A DNA stretch of 64,000 nucleotides from Saprospiraceae bacterium (GCA_028280415.1 JANQLV010000065.1:62001-126000); one strand, 5' to 3'; numbered from the stretch's first letter, positions 27,201-36,011 are shown. Notes: generated by a model from the letters alone, not told the origin. Program-made: numbers and translations.

Positions 27201-27847
27201 AGCTTACAGCTAACTATACCTTGCAATTTGCAGATGGAACGGGTTCCAGTGCAACTTCAGGTAGAGGTATTACCGCCAGAGGAAACCTGAGAACCTTATT
27301 CCCTCTTAGTTTTGACGAAAGACACCGTTTTGTTACGACACTTGATTATCGTTACTCTTCTGGCAAGTTTTATAACGGACCTCAGTTATTTGGTAAAGAT
27401 ATCTTTGCAAATGCCGGATTAAACTTCCAGGCTATTGCAGTTTCCGGTCGTCCTTATACAGCTACTAGTCTTCCAGTACAGTTTGGAGGCGTTGGTAGAA
27501 TTGGACAATTAAATGGTGCGCGTTTGCCCTGGAACTTTACGCTTAATCTACGGGTAGATAAAACCTTTAGAATATCTAAGCCTGATGCAACCAGAAAATT
27601 GAATTTGAATGTCTATTTAAGAGTTCAAAATCTTTTGGATCAGCGAAATGTTCTTCGCGTATACTCTGCTTCTGGATCAGCAGAGACAGATGGTTTCCTC
27701 GCTTCTCCTGATGGTGGCGAAGCAATTAGTACTATTGATCAGGATCGTATTGAGTCTTTCTTGGCTTCGTATCAATGGAGAATACTTAATCCTGATTTCT
27801 TTAGTCTTCCAAGAAGAATCTTTCTGGGTGCAGAATTTATTTTCTAA
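24203..27847 (+). CDS. TonB-dependent outer-membrane receptor
   Basis: A 1214-residue outer-membrane receptor. A signal peptide (1-20, ending SLVA) leads into a carboxypeptidase-D-regulatory-like domain (about 24-108: SIYGKVTNEETGEELIYANLVL, EGNYSITIDPGTYEVKISYTGYT). A plug follows (about 120-225: IRNLPTKNITALAATTAGL, SRSDATDYYIDGIRVSG, IDQLQVITGGIEAQYGDVTGGIISITTKG), then a long barrel ending in a terminal aromatic strand (RRIFLGAEFIF). It would import an unknown large ligand using TonB/ExbBD energy. The downstream partner is not a SusD lipoprotein but a giant secreted protein and a PorV-like barrel, so this is not an ordinary SusCD pair. Confidence 0.93.
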   Translation: MTRILLLSLSFLLFGVSLVAQTSSIYGKVTNEETGEELIYANLVLSKNGVFVTGASTDFEGNYSITIDPGTYEVKISYTGYTDKVITGVLVRQGQGVKLDIQLLEGVTADVVEVVGYKVPLIDKDNTSTGSTITSAEIRNLPTKNITALAATTAGLSQVDEGDAVTIKGSRSDATDYYIDGIRVSGSLIPQSEIDQLQVITGGIEAQYGDVTGGIISITTKGPSSEFTGGVELETSEFLDSYGYRLAMANLSGPILKKKTGESILGFRISGQYIRRLDDDPPATDIYIVKDEVLAELEANPLRRIGQSIVPAGEFLTNDDVFTQDFKPNEENQRYDITAKIDARLSDAIDIAIFGSYNRTDNQFNPTSGAWLLNSGNNPTNHDRRYRGNFRFRHRLGAGGAVAVDDSGETASKSSLIRNAQYTLQFGYEKRFGDLSNPVHGRNFFDYGHVGRFDINFLPATDGQSDWSGAQDIFGFSVAHGGFREEFVGFTPSEINPGLVAYNNVVNIEDAPNEDAFVLINGQYNTTGLGTVWDTWTNVNQPYNFARQIDEDLITFIANSSFDFLPGGSEKGRHSIQFGVIYEQRFNRRHQLNPFGLWRVARQQANRQILGVDTTNIIGTYTPEAPWGTFLPGIELPEFDKFVDENAVAGNLFYRRIRELTGQGVNEYVNVDALDPSLLSLDLFSAQELNDANNFIRLDYWGYDYTGNRLGNDVAFEDFFTARNAEGIRTFPVAADQPIYAAFYVQDKFTFKDIIFRVGLRVDRFDANTKVMRDPFSLYAIQTAGEFFDGNLPAGVENDYLVYTESATSDAVKAYRRGENWFFADGSPANDGREIFGTQPVFPKHVQDNPDIKDENFDVNSSFEDYEPQLNWMPRLAFSFPISDAANFFAHYDILVQRPPSNTLATALDYFYFPERPDVNNPNLRPERTIDYEVGFQQRLSNSSAIKIAAYYKEMRDMIQARTYLFVPIVNQYNSSDNQDFGTVKGFTFQYDLRRTNNVQLTANYTLQFADGTGSSATSGRGITARGNLRTLFPLSFDERHRFVTTLDYRYSSGKFYNGPQLFGKDIFANAGLNFQAIAVSGRPYTATSLPVQFGGVGRIGQLNGARLPWNFTLNLRVDKTFRISKPDATRKLNLNVYLRVQNLLDQRNVLRVYSASGSAETDGFLASPDGGEAISTIDQDRIESFLASYQWRILNPDFFSLPRRIFLGAEFIF

Positions 27848-27888
27848 TGAAAGAAGAGATTATTATAAAAGCATAAAAGAATTATATC

Positions 27889-30800
27889 ATGCGTTATTTA
27901 AAATATTTTTTCGTTTGCTTGTTGTGGTTGGGTTTGAGCCTGCCCGGCAATGCACACATTAACCCGAATAAACAGGGCGCCGCCTCTCAGGGAAACAGCA
28001 ATGCTGCTTCTTTGCGCGAAGATTGTGCTGTAGCTAACAGCCAGATTGATTTGGATATCAATAATGTCCGCGCCCGTTTGCTTGTTGGTGGTGACATTTG
28101 GTGGGATGGTAATGAAGGACTATATGTGGTACCTAAACCGCCTCCCGGTTCTAACCTTAATCCGGTTTCTTCTATATTTGCCGGGGCCGTTTGGCTGGGC
28201 GGATTTGATATTGGAGAAAACTTAAAACTAGCGGCTCAAACTTATGGAACGGCTACTGGGGCTTCTGACTTCTGGCCTGGCCCGCTTACTACAGTAGGTA
28301 CGGTTGGCGCAGATACCTGTGAAAATTGGGACAGATTTTTTACTATAAGGGGTAGTGTTATTGACCAGCATATTGCTGCCTGGGAAACAGCGCTCGCGAA
28401 TGGCGAAACAGAGCTTGATCCTAATACAATTCATCCGGACCTCTTAAGCTGGCCGGCGCAGGGGAATGATTTTTTCTTTGATGAAGTGGGTTTTGAGCTT
28501 CCGGATCGACCTTCTCAGGGACTGGCTCCGTTTTTTGACGAAAATGCTAATGGTGAGTATGAGCCTCACCTTGGAGATTATCCGGTAATCGAAATTAGAG
28601 GCTGTGAAGAGTTCCCTCCACAGTTCCCGGATGAGATGATTTTCTGGATTTATAATGATAATGGAAATATTCACACGGAGACCAGTGGTGAACCATTATC
28701 CATGGAGGTACAGGTACAAGCCTTTGGTTATCAAACAAACGATGAAGTAAATGATATGACTTTCTATCGTTATAAACTGATTAACTGGGGGATTCAAACA
28801 TTGGACAGTACTTATTTTGCAATGTGGGTTGATCCTGACCTGGGTTGCTTTACTGATGATTATGTAGGATGTGATACCGCATTGAGTTTGATGTATGTAT
28901 ACAACTCTGATGCCTTAGACGGTGAATCTAGTTGTCAGGATTGCCAGGGTGTATTTACTTACTGTGAAGAGATTCCAATACTTGGAGTTGATTACTTTAG
29001 AGGACCACTGGGACCGAAAATATTCGTAAACGGAATAGATGATAGCGATGGTTTAAGGACGCCAAATATTGGTGAAATAGCAGATACTATTCTGGAACTG
29101 GGAATGAGTTCCTTTACTTATTATAACAATGGAGGGGTAAATCCTCCTCCTCCTCCAGGGACGGATGACCCCGGTTCTGCTCAGCAATTTTATAACTACC
29201 TGTCGGGTTCATGGACTGATGGAACTAGATTTACTTTTGGAGGAGATGGATATAATCCAATGAGTCAGGACTTCATTAATTATGCCTTTACTGATCCGCC
29301 TGATGATGTAAATGGCTGGTCAATGGCGCAGGAAGGTCTCGCTGATGGAGATCGTCGTACAATTCAGGCTTCTGGACCATTTAGATTGGACCCCAGTGCT
29401 AAGAATGAGCTGATTATTGGAGTGGTATGGGTTCCGGATGAAGACTATCCTGCACCAAGCATTAGCCGCTTACAAAGTGCGGATGAGGTAGCTCAGGCAC
29501 TTTTTGATAACTGTTTTGATATTACCGATGGGCCTGATGCTCCGGATGTATGTTTTATCGAATTGGATGAGGAAATTATTATGACCCTGTCTAATGAGCC
29601 GACTTCCAATAATTTTGAGGAAAATTACCAGGAAGTTGATTTGCGTGCTCCACCTTCTTTGCCGGACGAAGAGAAATCTTACAGGTTCGAAGGCTATCAG
29701 GTATATCAATTAACTAATCCTAATGCAGATTTTAGCAATCCTGATGAAGCTAGATTGATCTTTCAGGTTGATATTCGAAATGGTATAAGCCGAATTTTTA
29801 ATTGGTTTCCTTCAGAAGTAAATAACCCAATACCTGGCGGGGAAGTAATTTTTGTTCCTGAAGAGATGGTTGATGGTGCGGATGGAGGAATTTTTAAGAC
29901 ATTTAGAATAACGGAGGATCAATTTGGATTAGATAGTCGAAAATTAATTAATCATAAAAAGTACTATTTTTCAGTTATCGCTTACGCACATAATGAGTGG
30001 ATGCCCTTTGACAATACCCCTCCGGGTACAGGTCAGCAATTCCCTTACCTTGTTGGTAGACGTAATATTGGTCCTTCGGATGGGGTTCTGGGATATACGG
30101 TTATACCGAGACCAATCGTCGATCGCAGACTGAATGCTGAGTACGGCGATGGTCCTGTTGTTACCAGGGTTGAAGGTATTGGAGTTGGTGGAAATTTCGT
30201 AGATGTCTCTGATGAGACCAGGGAAGCGATGGTTAATGATGAGACTGGAGGCAGAATTACCTATACAGGAGGAAATGGGCCAATCAATATAAGAGTTTAC
30301 AATCCGCTGGATATTGTAGATGGTGAATTCGAATTAACATTGTTTGATGAAAATAATGATAACGACCTTGATGATACGATTCATTGGAGGTTAAGAAATC
30401 TTGATGATCCCAGTTTTGAGGAAATATCTACCAAGAGCATTGATCAACTGAATGAGCAAACTATTGCGGAATATGGATTTTCTGTTATCGTTGCCCAAAC
30501 GCCGGATGCAGGTGATCTGGGTAGTGGTTCAAATGGTGCAATAGGTTTTGATCTTACCTATGCTGATCCTAACGGAGAGCAATGGCTGTCCGCTATACCA
30601 GGTGATTTAGATGTTCCGTTTAACTATGTAGGTGGTGAAGGTGTTAATTCAGTTGACCCTGATCGAGGGTTGACGGATATGGCTTCAGGCTTTTTCTACC
30701 CGTATAGAATACTAGATGTTGACTTGTTAACTCCATCAATTTCACCAGCATGGATGAACGATGGAAATACGAGTGCTGATGCTCAGAACTTTTTGCAAAC

Positions 30801-31908
30801 GCTCCCCAATATTGATATTGTATTTACTTCTAATCCAGACCTCTGGAGCCGCTGTGTGGTTGTAGAAACTGCCAGTAGACATTATACTGATGGTTTAGCT
30901 TTACCGACAGAAGGTGATGCCGGAAGCTTTGATTTAAGAGCAAGTGCTTCTCTAGGAAAAGATGGAACCCCCGATAATACAGGTAATGGTATGAGCTGGT
31001 TTCCAGGTTATGCCGTTGACGTTGAGACCGGGAAGCGTTTAAACATCTTCTTCGGAGAAAATTCTACTTATGATTGTGATGCTTTCCCAACGATTTGTCA
31101 GGATAATATTGTTGATCCTGCTATATTAAACGGTAGAGATATGATTTGGAATCCTTCTAGTCAGGTAACAATTCCTGAACTTCTAAATCAGGCAGGAATC
31201 TATGCTTACATAGGAGGAGGTCAACACTTTATTTATGTTTCCGGAACGGAATATGATGAATGTGCGGAAATTGCTCAGCGGTTATCAACGGGTAGCGCTA
31301 TTGACCAGCGGTTTATAGCTACCGGCATCAAATGGGCCGGATTCCCCTTATTGGCACCAGAGTCCAGATTACTTCCTGTTGATCAGGGAATCATTCCTAA
31401 TGATGTTGTAGTCAAATTAAGAGTGGATAATCCATACAGAGAAGCTGTTGGTACAGGAGAGAATAATGGTTTGAATAAATATCTATTCTCTTTTGAAGGT
31501 GTTACTGCTGATCTGGCAGAGACAAAAGATGAGATTAATAGCCAGTTAGATGCTATTAATGTAGTACCTAATCCTTATTATGGGTTCTCTGCTTACGAAA
31601 CCAGTCAGTTTACCAATATAGTTAAGATTACAAACTTACCTCCTAGTTGTACAGTCACTATCTTTACCTTGGATGGTAAATTTGTTCGACAGTATGTCCG
31701 GGATGAGGTAAGAGAACCGAAGGGCATGGGAGAAGCACCGGTTCTGTTGGATCAGGTTTCTCCTGCACTGGAATGGGATTTGAATAATTCCAGATTTATT
31801 CCGGTAGCAAGTGGTGTTTATTTGATCCACATTGATGCCGGACCATTAGGGGAGCGAGTAATTAAATGGTTTGGTGTAGCCAGACAATTTGACCCGACAG
31901 GATTATAG
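27889..31908 (+). CDS. Giant secreted protein with a Por-secretion (type IX-like) C-terminal domain
   Basis: A 1339-residue exported protein with a signal peptide (about 1-22, ending GNAH). The body is beta-rich, acidic and Gly/Pro/Asp-rich, with possible calcium-binding loops (FDENANGEYEPHLGDYP; DENNDNDLDDT) and several cysteines. The last 120 residues resemble the Ig-like type IX/FlgD-like module: NVVPNPYYGFSAYE, IVKITNLPPSCTVTIFTLDGKFV, ASGVYLIHIDAGPLGERVIKW. It is thus probably exported by PorSS and kept at the surface. It lies 41 bases after the TonB receptor and before a PorV-type barrel, suggesting it is the receptor's surface partner. No enzymatic motif was recognised. Confidence 0.85.
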   Translation: MRYLKYFFVCLLWLGLSLPGNAHINPNKQGAASQGNSNAASLREDCAVANSQIDLDINNVRARLLVGGDIWWDGNEGLYVVPKPPPGSNLNPVSSIFAGAVWLGGFDIGENLKLAAQTYGTATGASDFWPGPLTTVGTVGADTCENWDRFFTIRGSVIDQHIAAWETALANGETELDPNTIHPDLLSWPAQGNDFFFDEVGFELPDRPSQGLAPFFDENANGEYEPHLGDYPVIEIRGCEEFPPQFPDEMIFWIYNDNGNIHTETSGEPLSMEVQVQAFGYQTNDEVNDMTFYRYKLINWGIQTLDSTYFAMWVDPDLGCFTDDYVGCDTALSLMYVYNSDALDGESSCQDCQGVFTYCEEIPILGVDYFRGPLGPKIFVNGIDDSDGLRTPNIGEIADTILELGMSSFTYYNNGGVNPPPPPGTDDPGSAQQFYNYLSGSWTDGTRFTFGGDGYNPMSQDFINYAFTDPPDDVNGWSMAQEGLADGDRRTIQASGPFRLDPSAKNELIIGVVWVPDEDYPAPSISRLQSADEVAQALFDNCFDITDGPDAPDVCFIELDEEIIMTLSNEPTSNNFEENYQEVDLRAPPSLPDEEKSYRFEGYQVYQLTNPNADFSNPDEARLIFQVDIRNGISRIFNWFPSEVNNPIPGGEVIFVPEEMVDGADGGIFKTFRITEDQFGLDSRKLINHKKYYFSVIAYAHNEWMPFDNTPPGTGQQFPYLVGRRNIGPSDGVLGYTVIPRPIVDRRLNAEYGDGPVVTRVEGIGVGGNFVDVSDETREAMVNDETGGRITYTGGNGPINIRVYNPLDIVDGEFELTLFDENNDNDLDDTIHWRLRNLDDPSFEEISTKSIDQLNEQTIAEYGFSVIVAQTPDAGDLGSGSNGAIGFDLTYADPNGEQWLSAIPGDLDVPFNYVGGEGVNSVDPDRGLTDMASGFFYPYRILDVDLLTPSISPAWMNDGNTSADAQNFLQTLPNIDIVFTSNPDLWSRCVVVETASRHYTDGLALPTEGDAGSFDLRASASLGKDGTPDNTGNGMSWFPGYAVDVETGKRLNIFFGENSTYDCDAFPTICQDNIVDPAILNGRDMIWNPSSQVTIPELLNQAGIYAYIGGGQHFIYVSGTEYDECAEIAQRLSTGSAIDQRFIATGIKWAGFPLLAPESRLLPVDQGIIPNDVVVKLRVDNPYREAVGTGENNGLNKYLFSFEGVTADLAETKDEINSQLDAINVVPNPYYGFSAYETSQFTNIVKITNLPPSCTVTIFTLDGKFVRQYVRDEVREPKGMGEAPVLLDQVSPALEWDLNNSRFIPVASGVYLIHIDAGPLGERVIKWFGVARQFDPTGL

Positions 31909-31922
31909 TATAATTTTATAGT

Positions 31923-31957
31923 CTATTGAGTTTCACATTTATTGTGAAACTCAATAG
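31923..31957 (+). terminator. Perfect 14-bp hairpin inside the TonB/PorV operon
   Basis: CTATTGAGTTTCAC (31923-31936) and its exact complement (31944-31957) enclose a 7-base loop; GCCTTTCTTC follows. It lies 33 bases before the next ATG. The weak T-tract suggests partial termination, RNA processing or 3'-end protection rather than full termination. Confidence 0.6.
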
Positions 31958-31990
31958 GCCTTTCTTCAAAGATTTTAAAATAAAGATAAA

Positions 31991-33046
31991 ATGAATAAAT
32001 ATTTATACACATTTCTTGTACTTGCAATTAGTCTGTGTTTTACAGATACCGCTGAGGCAGGAAATCCTGATCGTCAAGGGGAAGCTGGTGCGGGGCAGTT
32101 GTTGATGAATCCTTGGGCAAGATCAGCGGGTTTACATACCATGACTACCTCTTTTGCCGGAGGTGTTGAAGCAATGAGGATCAATCCTGCCGGTGTAGTC
32201 CGGGTACAAAATACAGAATTTCTTTTTGCTAATACCAGATATTTCGAGGGCACAGACATTGCTTTGAACGCTTTTGGATTTGCCAAAAAGATTGGAAAAA
32301 ACGGTGCTTTTGGAGTTAGTTTGATGGCTGTTGACCTTGGAGACATTCCAGTTACTACGGAAGAACAACCTGAAGGGACTGGAGCAACATTTTCGCCATC
32401 TCTTTTCAATCTTGGGCTGAATTATGCACATATTTTTGAAAATAAAGTTTCTGTAGGTATTACCGCTAGAGTAGTTTCTGAGTCCACTGCAGATATCTCT
32501 GCTTTTGGATTTGCAATTGATGCAGGAGTACAATATGTGACGGGGCCACAGGATAATTTCAAATTCGGTATCTCTTTGAGAAATGTTGGTACCCCTATGA
32601 AATTTACCGGACAAGGACTTTCTCAACAAGCCGAAAACCCGGGACCAATACCTTATGAGTTGACTTTTTTCCAGAGATCTCAGCAATTTGAACTTCCTTC
32701 AGTTTTGAACATTGGAGGTTCTTATGATTTTGTGATTAATCCGAAACATAGGGTAACCGTGGTAGGTAATTTTACATCTAATTCTTTTTCTCGTGATGAG
32801 ATTGGAGGTGGTGTAGAGTATGCTTTTAATAGCATGGTGATGCTTAGAGGTGGTTACAAATACACGCTTGGTTCGCAGTTAAACGGGGGTGTCGAAGCAC
32901 CTATATATTCTGGTGTTAGTGGTGGACTTTCTATAGAAGTTCCTTTCAGAAGAGGCGGAACCACTAAATTCGGTATCGACTATGCTTATCGTCATACCAG
33001 AATTTGGAATGGTACACACAACCTTGGCGTGAGACTGAACTTCTAA
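31991..33046 (+). CDS. PorV/PorQ-family outer-membrane barrel protein
   Basis: A 351-residue outer-membrane protein of the PorV/PorQ (FadL-like) kind. It has a signal peptide (about 1-23, DTAEA), the family's N-terminal motif AGQLLMNPWARSAGLHTMTTSFAGGVEAMRINPAGVV in degenerate form, alternating amphipathic strands and a terminal GVRLNF. PorV is the type IX shuttle that collects substrates from the translocon by their C-terminal domains. As the third gene after a TonB receptor and a type IX-like giant protein, it may be a dedicated partner of that protein rather than the housekeeping PorV. Confidence 0.85.
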   Translation: MNKYLYTFLVLAISLCFTDTAEAGNPDRQGEAGAGQLLMNPWARSAGLHTMTTSFAGGVEAMRINPAGVVRVQNTEFLFANTRYFEGTDIALNAFGFAKKIGKNGAFGVSLMAVDLGDIPVTTEEQPEGTGATFSPSLFNLGLNYAHIFENKVSVGITARVVSESTADISAFGFAIDAGVQYVTGPQDNFKFGISLRNVGTPMKFTGQGLSQQAENPGPIPYELTFFQRSQQFELPSVLNIGGSYDFVINPKHRVTVVGNFTSNSFSRDEIGGGVEYAFNSMVMLRGGYKYTLGSQLNGGVEAPIYSGVSGGLSIEVPFRRGGTTKFGIDYAYRHTRIWNGTHNLGVRLNF

Positions 33047-33360
33047 GATATTTTAGGTTTGGGTATTTACAATATGACATAAAATACCTATCTTTAAGAG
33101 TATATTTAATGCAAGAACGTTTCTATCTGCACAGATAGAAACGTTCTTGGCTTATATTACAAAGAGCATAAAAGTAATTTTTATCTGACAAGCGCATTGA
33201 AAACATATCAAAATATAACTTTCTTTCTCAGATAGAAAACTTTTTCTTAACTTATAATCTTCCATATATTTTAGGCTTTTCTGTGAGTCTCTTCCGGAGA
33301 CAGTTATATCCGTAACGCTGCTTAAAAGGCCTTGAAGGTTAAGATTAAAAAATGATAATT
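33047..33360. other. Intergenic region between the TonB operon and greA
   Basis: It holds the 17-bp hairpin at 33112-33149 and, after it, about 200 bases of AT-rich DNA that should contain the greA promoter. No gene was seen. Confidence 0.5.
33112..33149 (+). terminator. Perfect 17-bp hairpin at the end of the TonB/PorV operon
   Basis: The arms 33112-33128 and 33133-33149 are exact complements with a GCAC loop. It is one of the longest perfect hairpins in the window. No long T-tract follows (GCTTATATT), so it may work as a terminator, as a 3'-end stabiliser, or on both strands. Confidence 0.6.
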
Positions 33361-33834
33361 ATGTCAAACGTAATTTATTTAACAAAAGAAGGATACGAAA
33401 AGCTAACCTCAGAGTTAGAGGAATTGAAATCAACTGAACGACAAAAAATTGCTGCTGCAATCGCTGAAGCAAGAGAAAAAGGGGACTTATCTGAAAATGC
33501 GGAATACAAAGCAGCCAAAGATGAACAAGGCATGCTTGAACTTAAGATCAATCAGTTGGAAACCAAATTGGCTGTTGCTAAAATTCTGGATACTTCTAAC
33601 ATTGATACGTCTAAAGTAACCCTGCTCACGACTGTTACGATTAAAAACCTTGCGGGTAATAAAAATTTGACCTATACCCTGGTGCCCGAAGCAGAAGCAG
33701 ATTTAAAAGCCAAGAAAATTGCTTCCAATTCTCCGGTTGGAAAAGGTTTAATAGGGAAAAAAATAGGTGAAATTGCCGAAGTAGAAACACCTAGAGGAAT
33801 TATCAAATTTGAAATTGTAAATATTACAATATAA
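33361..33834 (+). CDS. greA: Transcription elongation factor GreA
   Basis: A 157-residue factor that enters the RNA polymerase secondary channel and stimulates transcript cleavage in backtracked complexes. The N-terminal coiled coil carries the acidic tip EAREKGDLSENAEYKAAKDEQ, and the C-terminal FKBP-like domain has NSPVGKGLIGKKIGEIAEVETP. The ATG at 33361 (MSNVIYLTKEGYEKL) is the usual start; an in-frame ATG at 33352 adds MII. It ends one base before the HIT gene, a pairing common in Bacteroidota. Confidence 0.96.
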   Translation: MSNVIYLTKEGYEKLTSELEELKSTERQKIAAAIAEAREKGDLSENAEYKAAKDEQGMLELKINQLETKLAVAKILDTSNIDTSKVTLLTTVTIKNLAGNKNLTYTLVPEAEADLKAKKIASNSPVGKGLIGKKIGEIAEVETPRGIIKFEIVNITI

Positions 33835-33835
33835 A

Positions 33836-34231
33836 ATGCCGAGTATATTCACAAGGATCGTCAAGGGGGAAATCCCTTGCCATAAAGTTGCAGAAACAGT
33901 TGATTATCTCGCATTTTTAGATATTAATCCTTTGGTAAAAGGACATACATTGGTTATTCCAAAACTGGAAGTAGATTATATTTTCGATATTGAAGATGAT
34001 TTACTCGGGGGACTAATGATATTTAGCAAACGAGTAGCCAAAGCGATAAAAAAAGCTTATCCGTGCGAAAGGATAGGGATGGCCGTCATTGGCTTGGAAG
34101 TACCACATGCACATATTCATTTGATCCCAATGCAAACGATGGCAGATGTTAACTTTGCAAACCCCAAGCTAACACTCTCTCACGATACTTTAGCAGAAAT
34201 TGCACAAAATATAAGTACGGAATTTGTCTGA
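33836..34231 (+). CDS. HIT-family nucleotide hydrolase
   Basis: A 131-residue histidine-triad protein of the Hint/HinT type, with N-terminal MPSIFTRIVKGEIPCHKV and triad H91, H93, H95 in HAHIHLIP. It hydrolyses phosphoramidates or acyl adenylates such as AMP-lysine; the physiological substrate is unknown. It starts one base after greA and should be co-translated with it. Confidence 0.94.
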   Translation: MPSIFTRIVKGEIPCHKVAETVDYLAFLDINPLVKGHTLVIPKLEVDYIFDIEDDLLGGLMIFSKRVAKAIKKAYPCERIGMAVIGLEVPHAHIHLIPMQTMADVNFANPKLTLSHDTLAEIAQNISTEFV

Positions 34232-34239
34232 AAGGCTTG

Positions 34240-34797
34240 CTATTGCTTTACTCGCCCGGGATTATCCCTGGCAAAACTATCCCAGTTATTATACTTTTTT
34301 CCACTAGATAATAGACTGGAAGACTGGAAATGATGGCAAACTGCAGTAGCCAATGCATCCGTAGCGTCCAGGGTTTGTTGCTCCAGTTTGGCATTCATAA
34401 TTATTTCCAGCATAGCGGCGACCTGTTCTTTTGAAGCATTGCCTTTACCCGTCACGGACTGTTTTATTTTTTTGGGAGAATATTCAGTCACTTCTATCCC
34501 TTTTGTGATTCCAGCGGCTATTGCTACTCCTTGGGCACGACCCAGTTTAAGCATAGATTGTACGTTCTTGCCAAAGAAAGGAGCTTCGATTGCCATCTCA
34601 TGGGGTTGAGTCGATCCAATAATCTCTTGTAAGCGTTCAAAAATTTTTTTCAGCTTCAATTGTTGTGATTCAAGGTGATTCATTTTTACCACCCCGATTT
34701 TAACCAGGCTGATCTGATCTTTCATTACCTGAATGATTGCATAACCAAGAAAGTTTGTACCCGGATCAACTCCTAAAATGCGTTTTACTTTTGACAT
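34240..34797 (-). CDS. ruvC: Holliday-junction resolvase RuvC
   Basis: A 185-residue endonuclease that cuts Holliday junctions with RuvAB. The four acidic catalytic residues are in place: D11 in GVDPG, E71 in MAIEAPFFG, and D144/D147 in TLDATDALATAVCH. It is convergent with the HIT gene, 8 bases from its stop. ruvA and ruvB are not in the window. Confidence 0.95.
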   Translation of the reverse strand: MSKVKRILGVDPGTNFLGYAIIQVMKDQISLVKIGVVKMNHLESQQLKLKKIFERLQEIIGSTQPHEMAIEAPFFGKNVQSMLKLGRAQGVAIAAGITKGIEVTEYSPKKIKQSVTGKGNASKEQVAAMLEIIMNAKLEQQTLDATDALATAVCHHFQSSSLLSSGKKYNNWDSFARDNPGRVKQ

Positions 34798-34970
34798 CGG
34801 TCCAAAGATACTACAATTCTTTAAGAGCCACTTTCTTGCACCATCTTCTGAATAAAAATATTTCAGCGTTTTTACTTCTGTAAACTACTTCAATACAGAT
34901 GCTGTCACCTTATTCCTGTCTTACAGTATTTTAAGATGTTCTGTGATTCAAAATTGTCCCTTTGCTTGAT

Positions 34971-34990
34971 TACTTTTGATGTTCAAAGTA
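34971..34990. promoter_or_regulatory. Possible weaker copy of the TACTTTGAA palindrome
   Basis: TACTTT and TCAAAGTA flank a slightly longer centre at 34971-34990, ending 19 bases before the TTG start at 35010. It resembles the 19-bp palindromes at 62642 and 63656 but is one base longer and matches only in the outer arms. Its left part also reads TACTTTTG, a fair -7 promoter element. Confidence 0.35.
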
Positions 34991-35009
34991 TCCAAGCTAA
35001 TATTTAATT

Positions 35010-36011
35010 TTGATAAAAATCCTGAATAATAAATTACTCAACTGGTCAATCAAACTGCTCATTACCGCATTGATGGCCTGGGTACTTTATTACCAGATAT
35101 TCGCTAAAGAAAATATCGATCAAATCTGGGAAACTTTTCTGAAAACCCTCCGGTCTCAACCCTTGGGCTGGCTAATGGCTGTTATTTTTCTTATGCCGGT
35201 CAATTGGATTTTCGAGACTTGTAAATGGCGTCTATTGATTCAGGGCTTTGAGCAATTGTCTTTTAAAAAATCGTTGTCTGCGATTTTTGCCGGAGTGACG
35301 TTCAGTATTCTAACGCCAAACCGGATTGGAGAATATGGAGGACGAGTCTTGTTTGTTAAACCGGAAAATAACTGGAAAGCAGTAGTTGCAACCCTGGTTG
35401 GAAGCTACAGTCAGTTATTGGCAATTCTGAGTTTGGGGATTTTAGGATTTGCAGTTTTTGTCTCAAGGCACCTGGAGCTGGAATCCTATATTTTTAGATC
35501 GGTATTATTTTTAAGTTTCACCCTGGTTCTGATTATGTTATTTTGTTTTTACAATATAGATGTCATCATTCCGATTGCCAAGAAAATCCCCTATTTACAT
35601 AAACTCAAGAAATTTGTTAAGAATGTAAATGTTCTTCGAAGTTATGATACCCAACTACTCAATAAAGCGCTGCTTTTTGCATTCTTACGTTATATGGTTT
35701 ACAGCTTACAGTACTATTTGGTGCTTAGATATTTTGGTATTGAGATTAATCTTTTAACCGGATTTTCTGGTATCGCAACTATCTTTTTGTTTCAAACGAG
35801 TATTCCACTTCCCCCCCTGATGGGACTTGTAGCAAGAGGCGAATTAGCTATATTCATTTGGACTCATTTCAGTGCAAACGAGATCAGTATACTTGCAGCT
35901 ACCTTTATCTTATGGATAATAAATATCATTGTTCCAGCGTTAATTGGGACGATATTTATTGGAAATGTCAATATCCTTAAATCACTGGGCTATGGCAATC
36001 AACGGACTTAA
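35010..36011 (+). CDS. Lysylphosphatidylglycerol-synthase-type transmembrane (UPF0104) protein
   Basis: A 333-residue inner-membrane protein with about eight hydrophobic helices, of the flippase-like domain seen in MprF and in stand-alone UPF0104 proteins. Landmarks are NWIFETCKWRLLIQGF, AIFAGVTFSILTPNRIGEYGGRVLF and LPPLMGLVARGELAIF. These domains are thought to move lipids across the membrane; the catalytic aminoacyl-transferase part of MprF is absent. It begins with TTG at 35010, with no nearby ATG. The next gene starts inside its 3' end. Confidence 0.82.
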   Translation: MIKILNNKLLNWSIKLLITALMAWVLYYQIFAKENIDQIWETFLKTLRSQPLGWLMAVIFLMPVNWIFETCKWRLLIQGFEQLSFKKSLSAIFAGVTFSILTPNRIGEYGGRVLFVKPENNWKAVVATLVGSYSQLLAILSLGILGFAVFVSRHLELESYIFRSVLFLSFTLVLIMLFCFYNIDVIIPIAKKIPYLHKLKKFVKNVNVLRSYDTQLLNKALLFAFLRYMVYSLQYYLVLRYFGIEINLLTGFSGIATIFLFQTSIPLPPLMGLVARGELAIFIWTHFSANEISILAATFILWIINIIVPALIGTIFIGNVNILKSLGYGNQRT

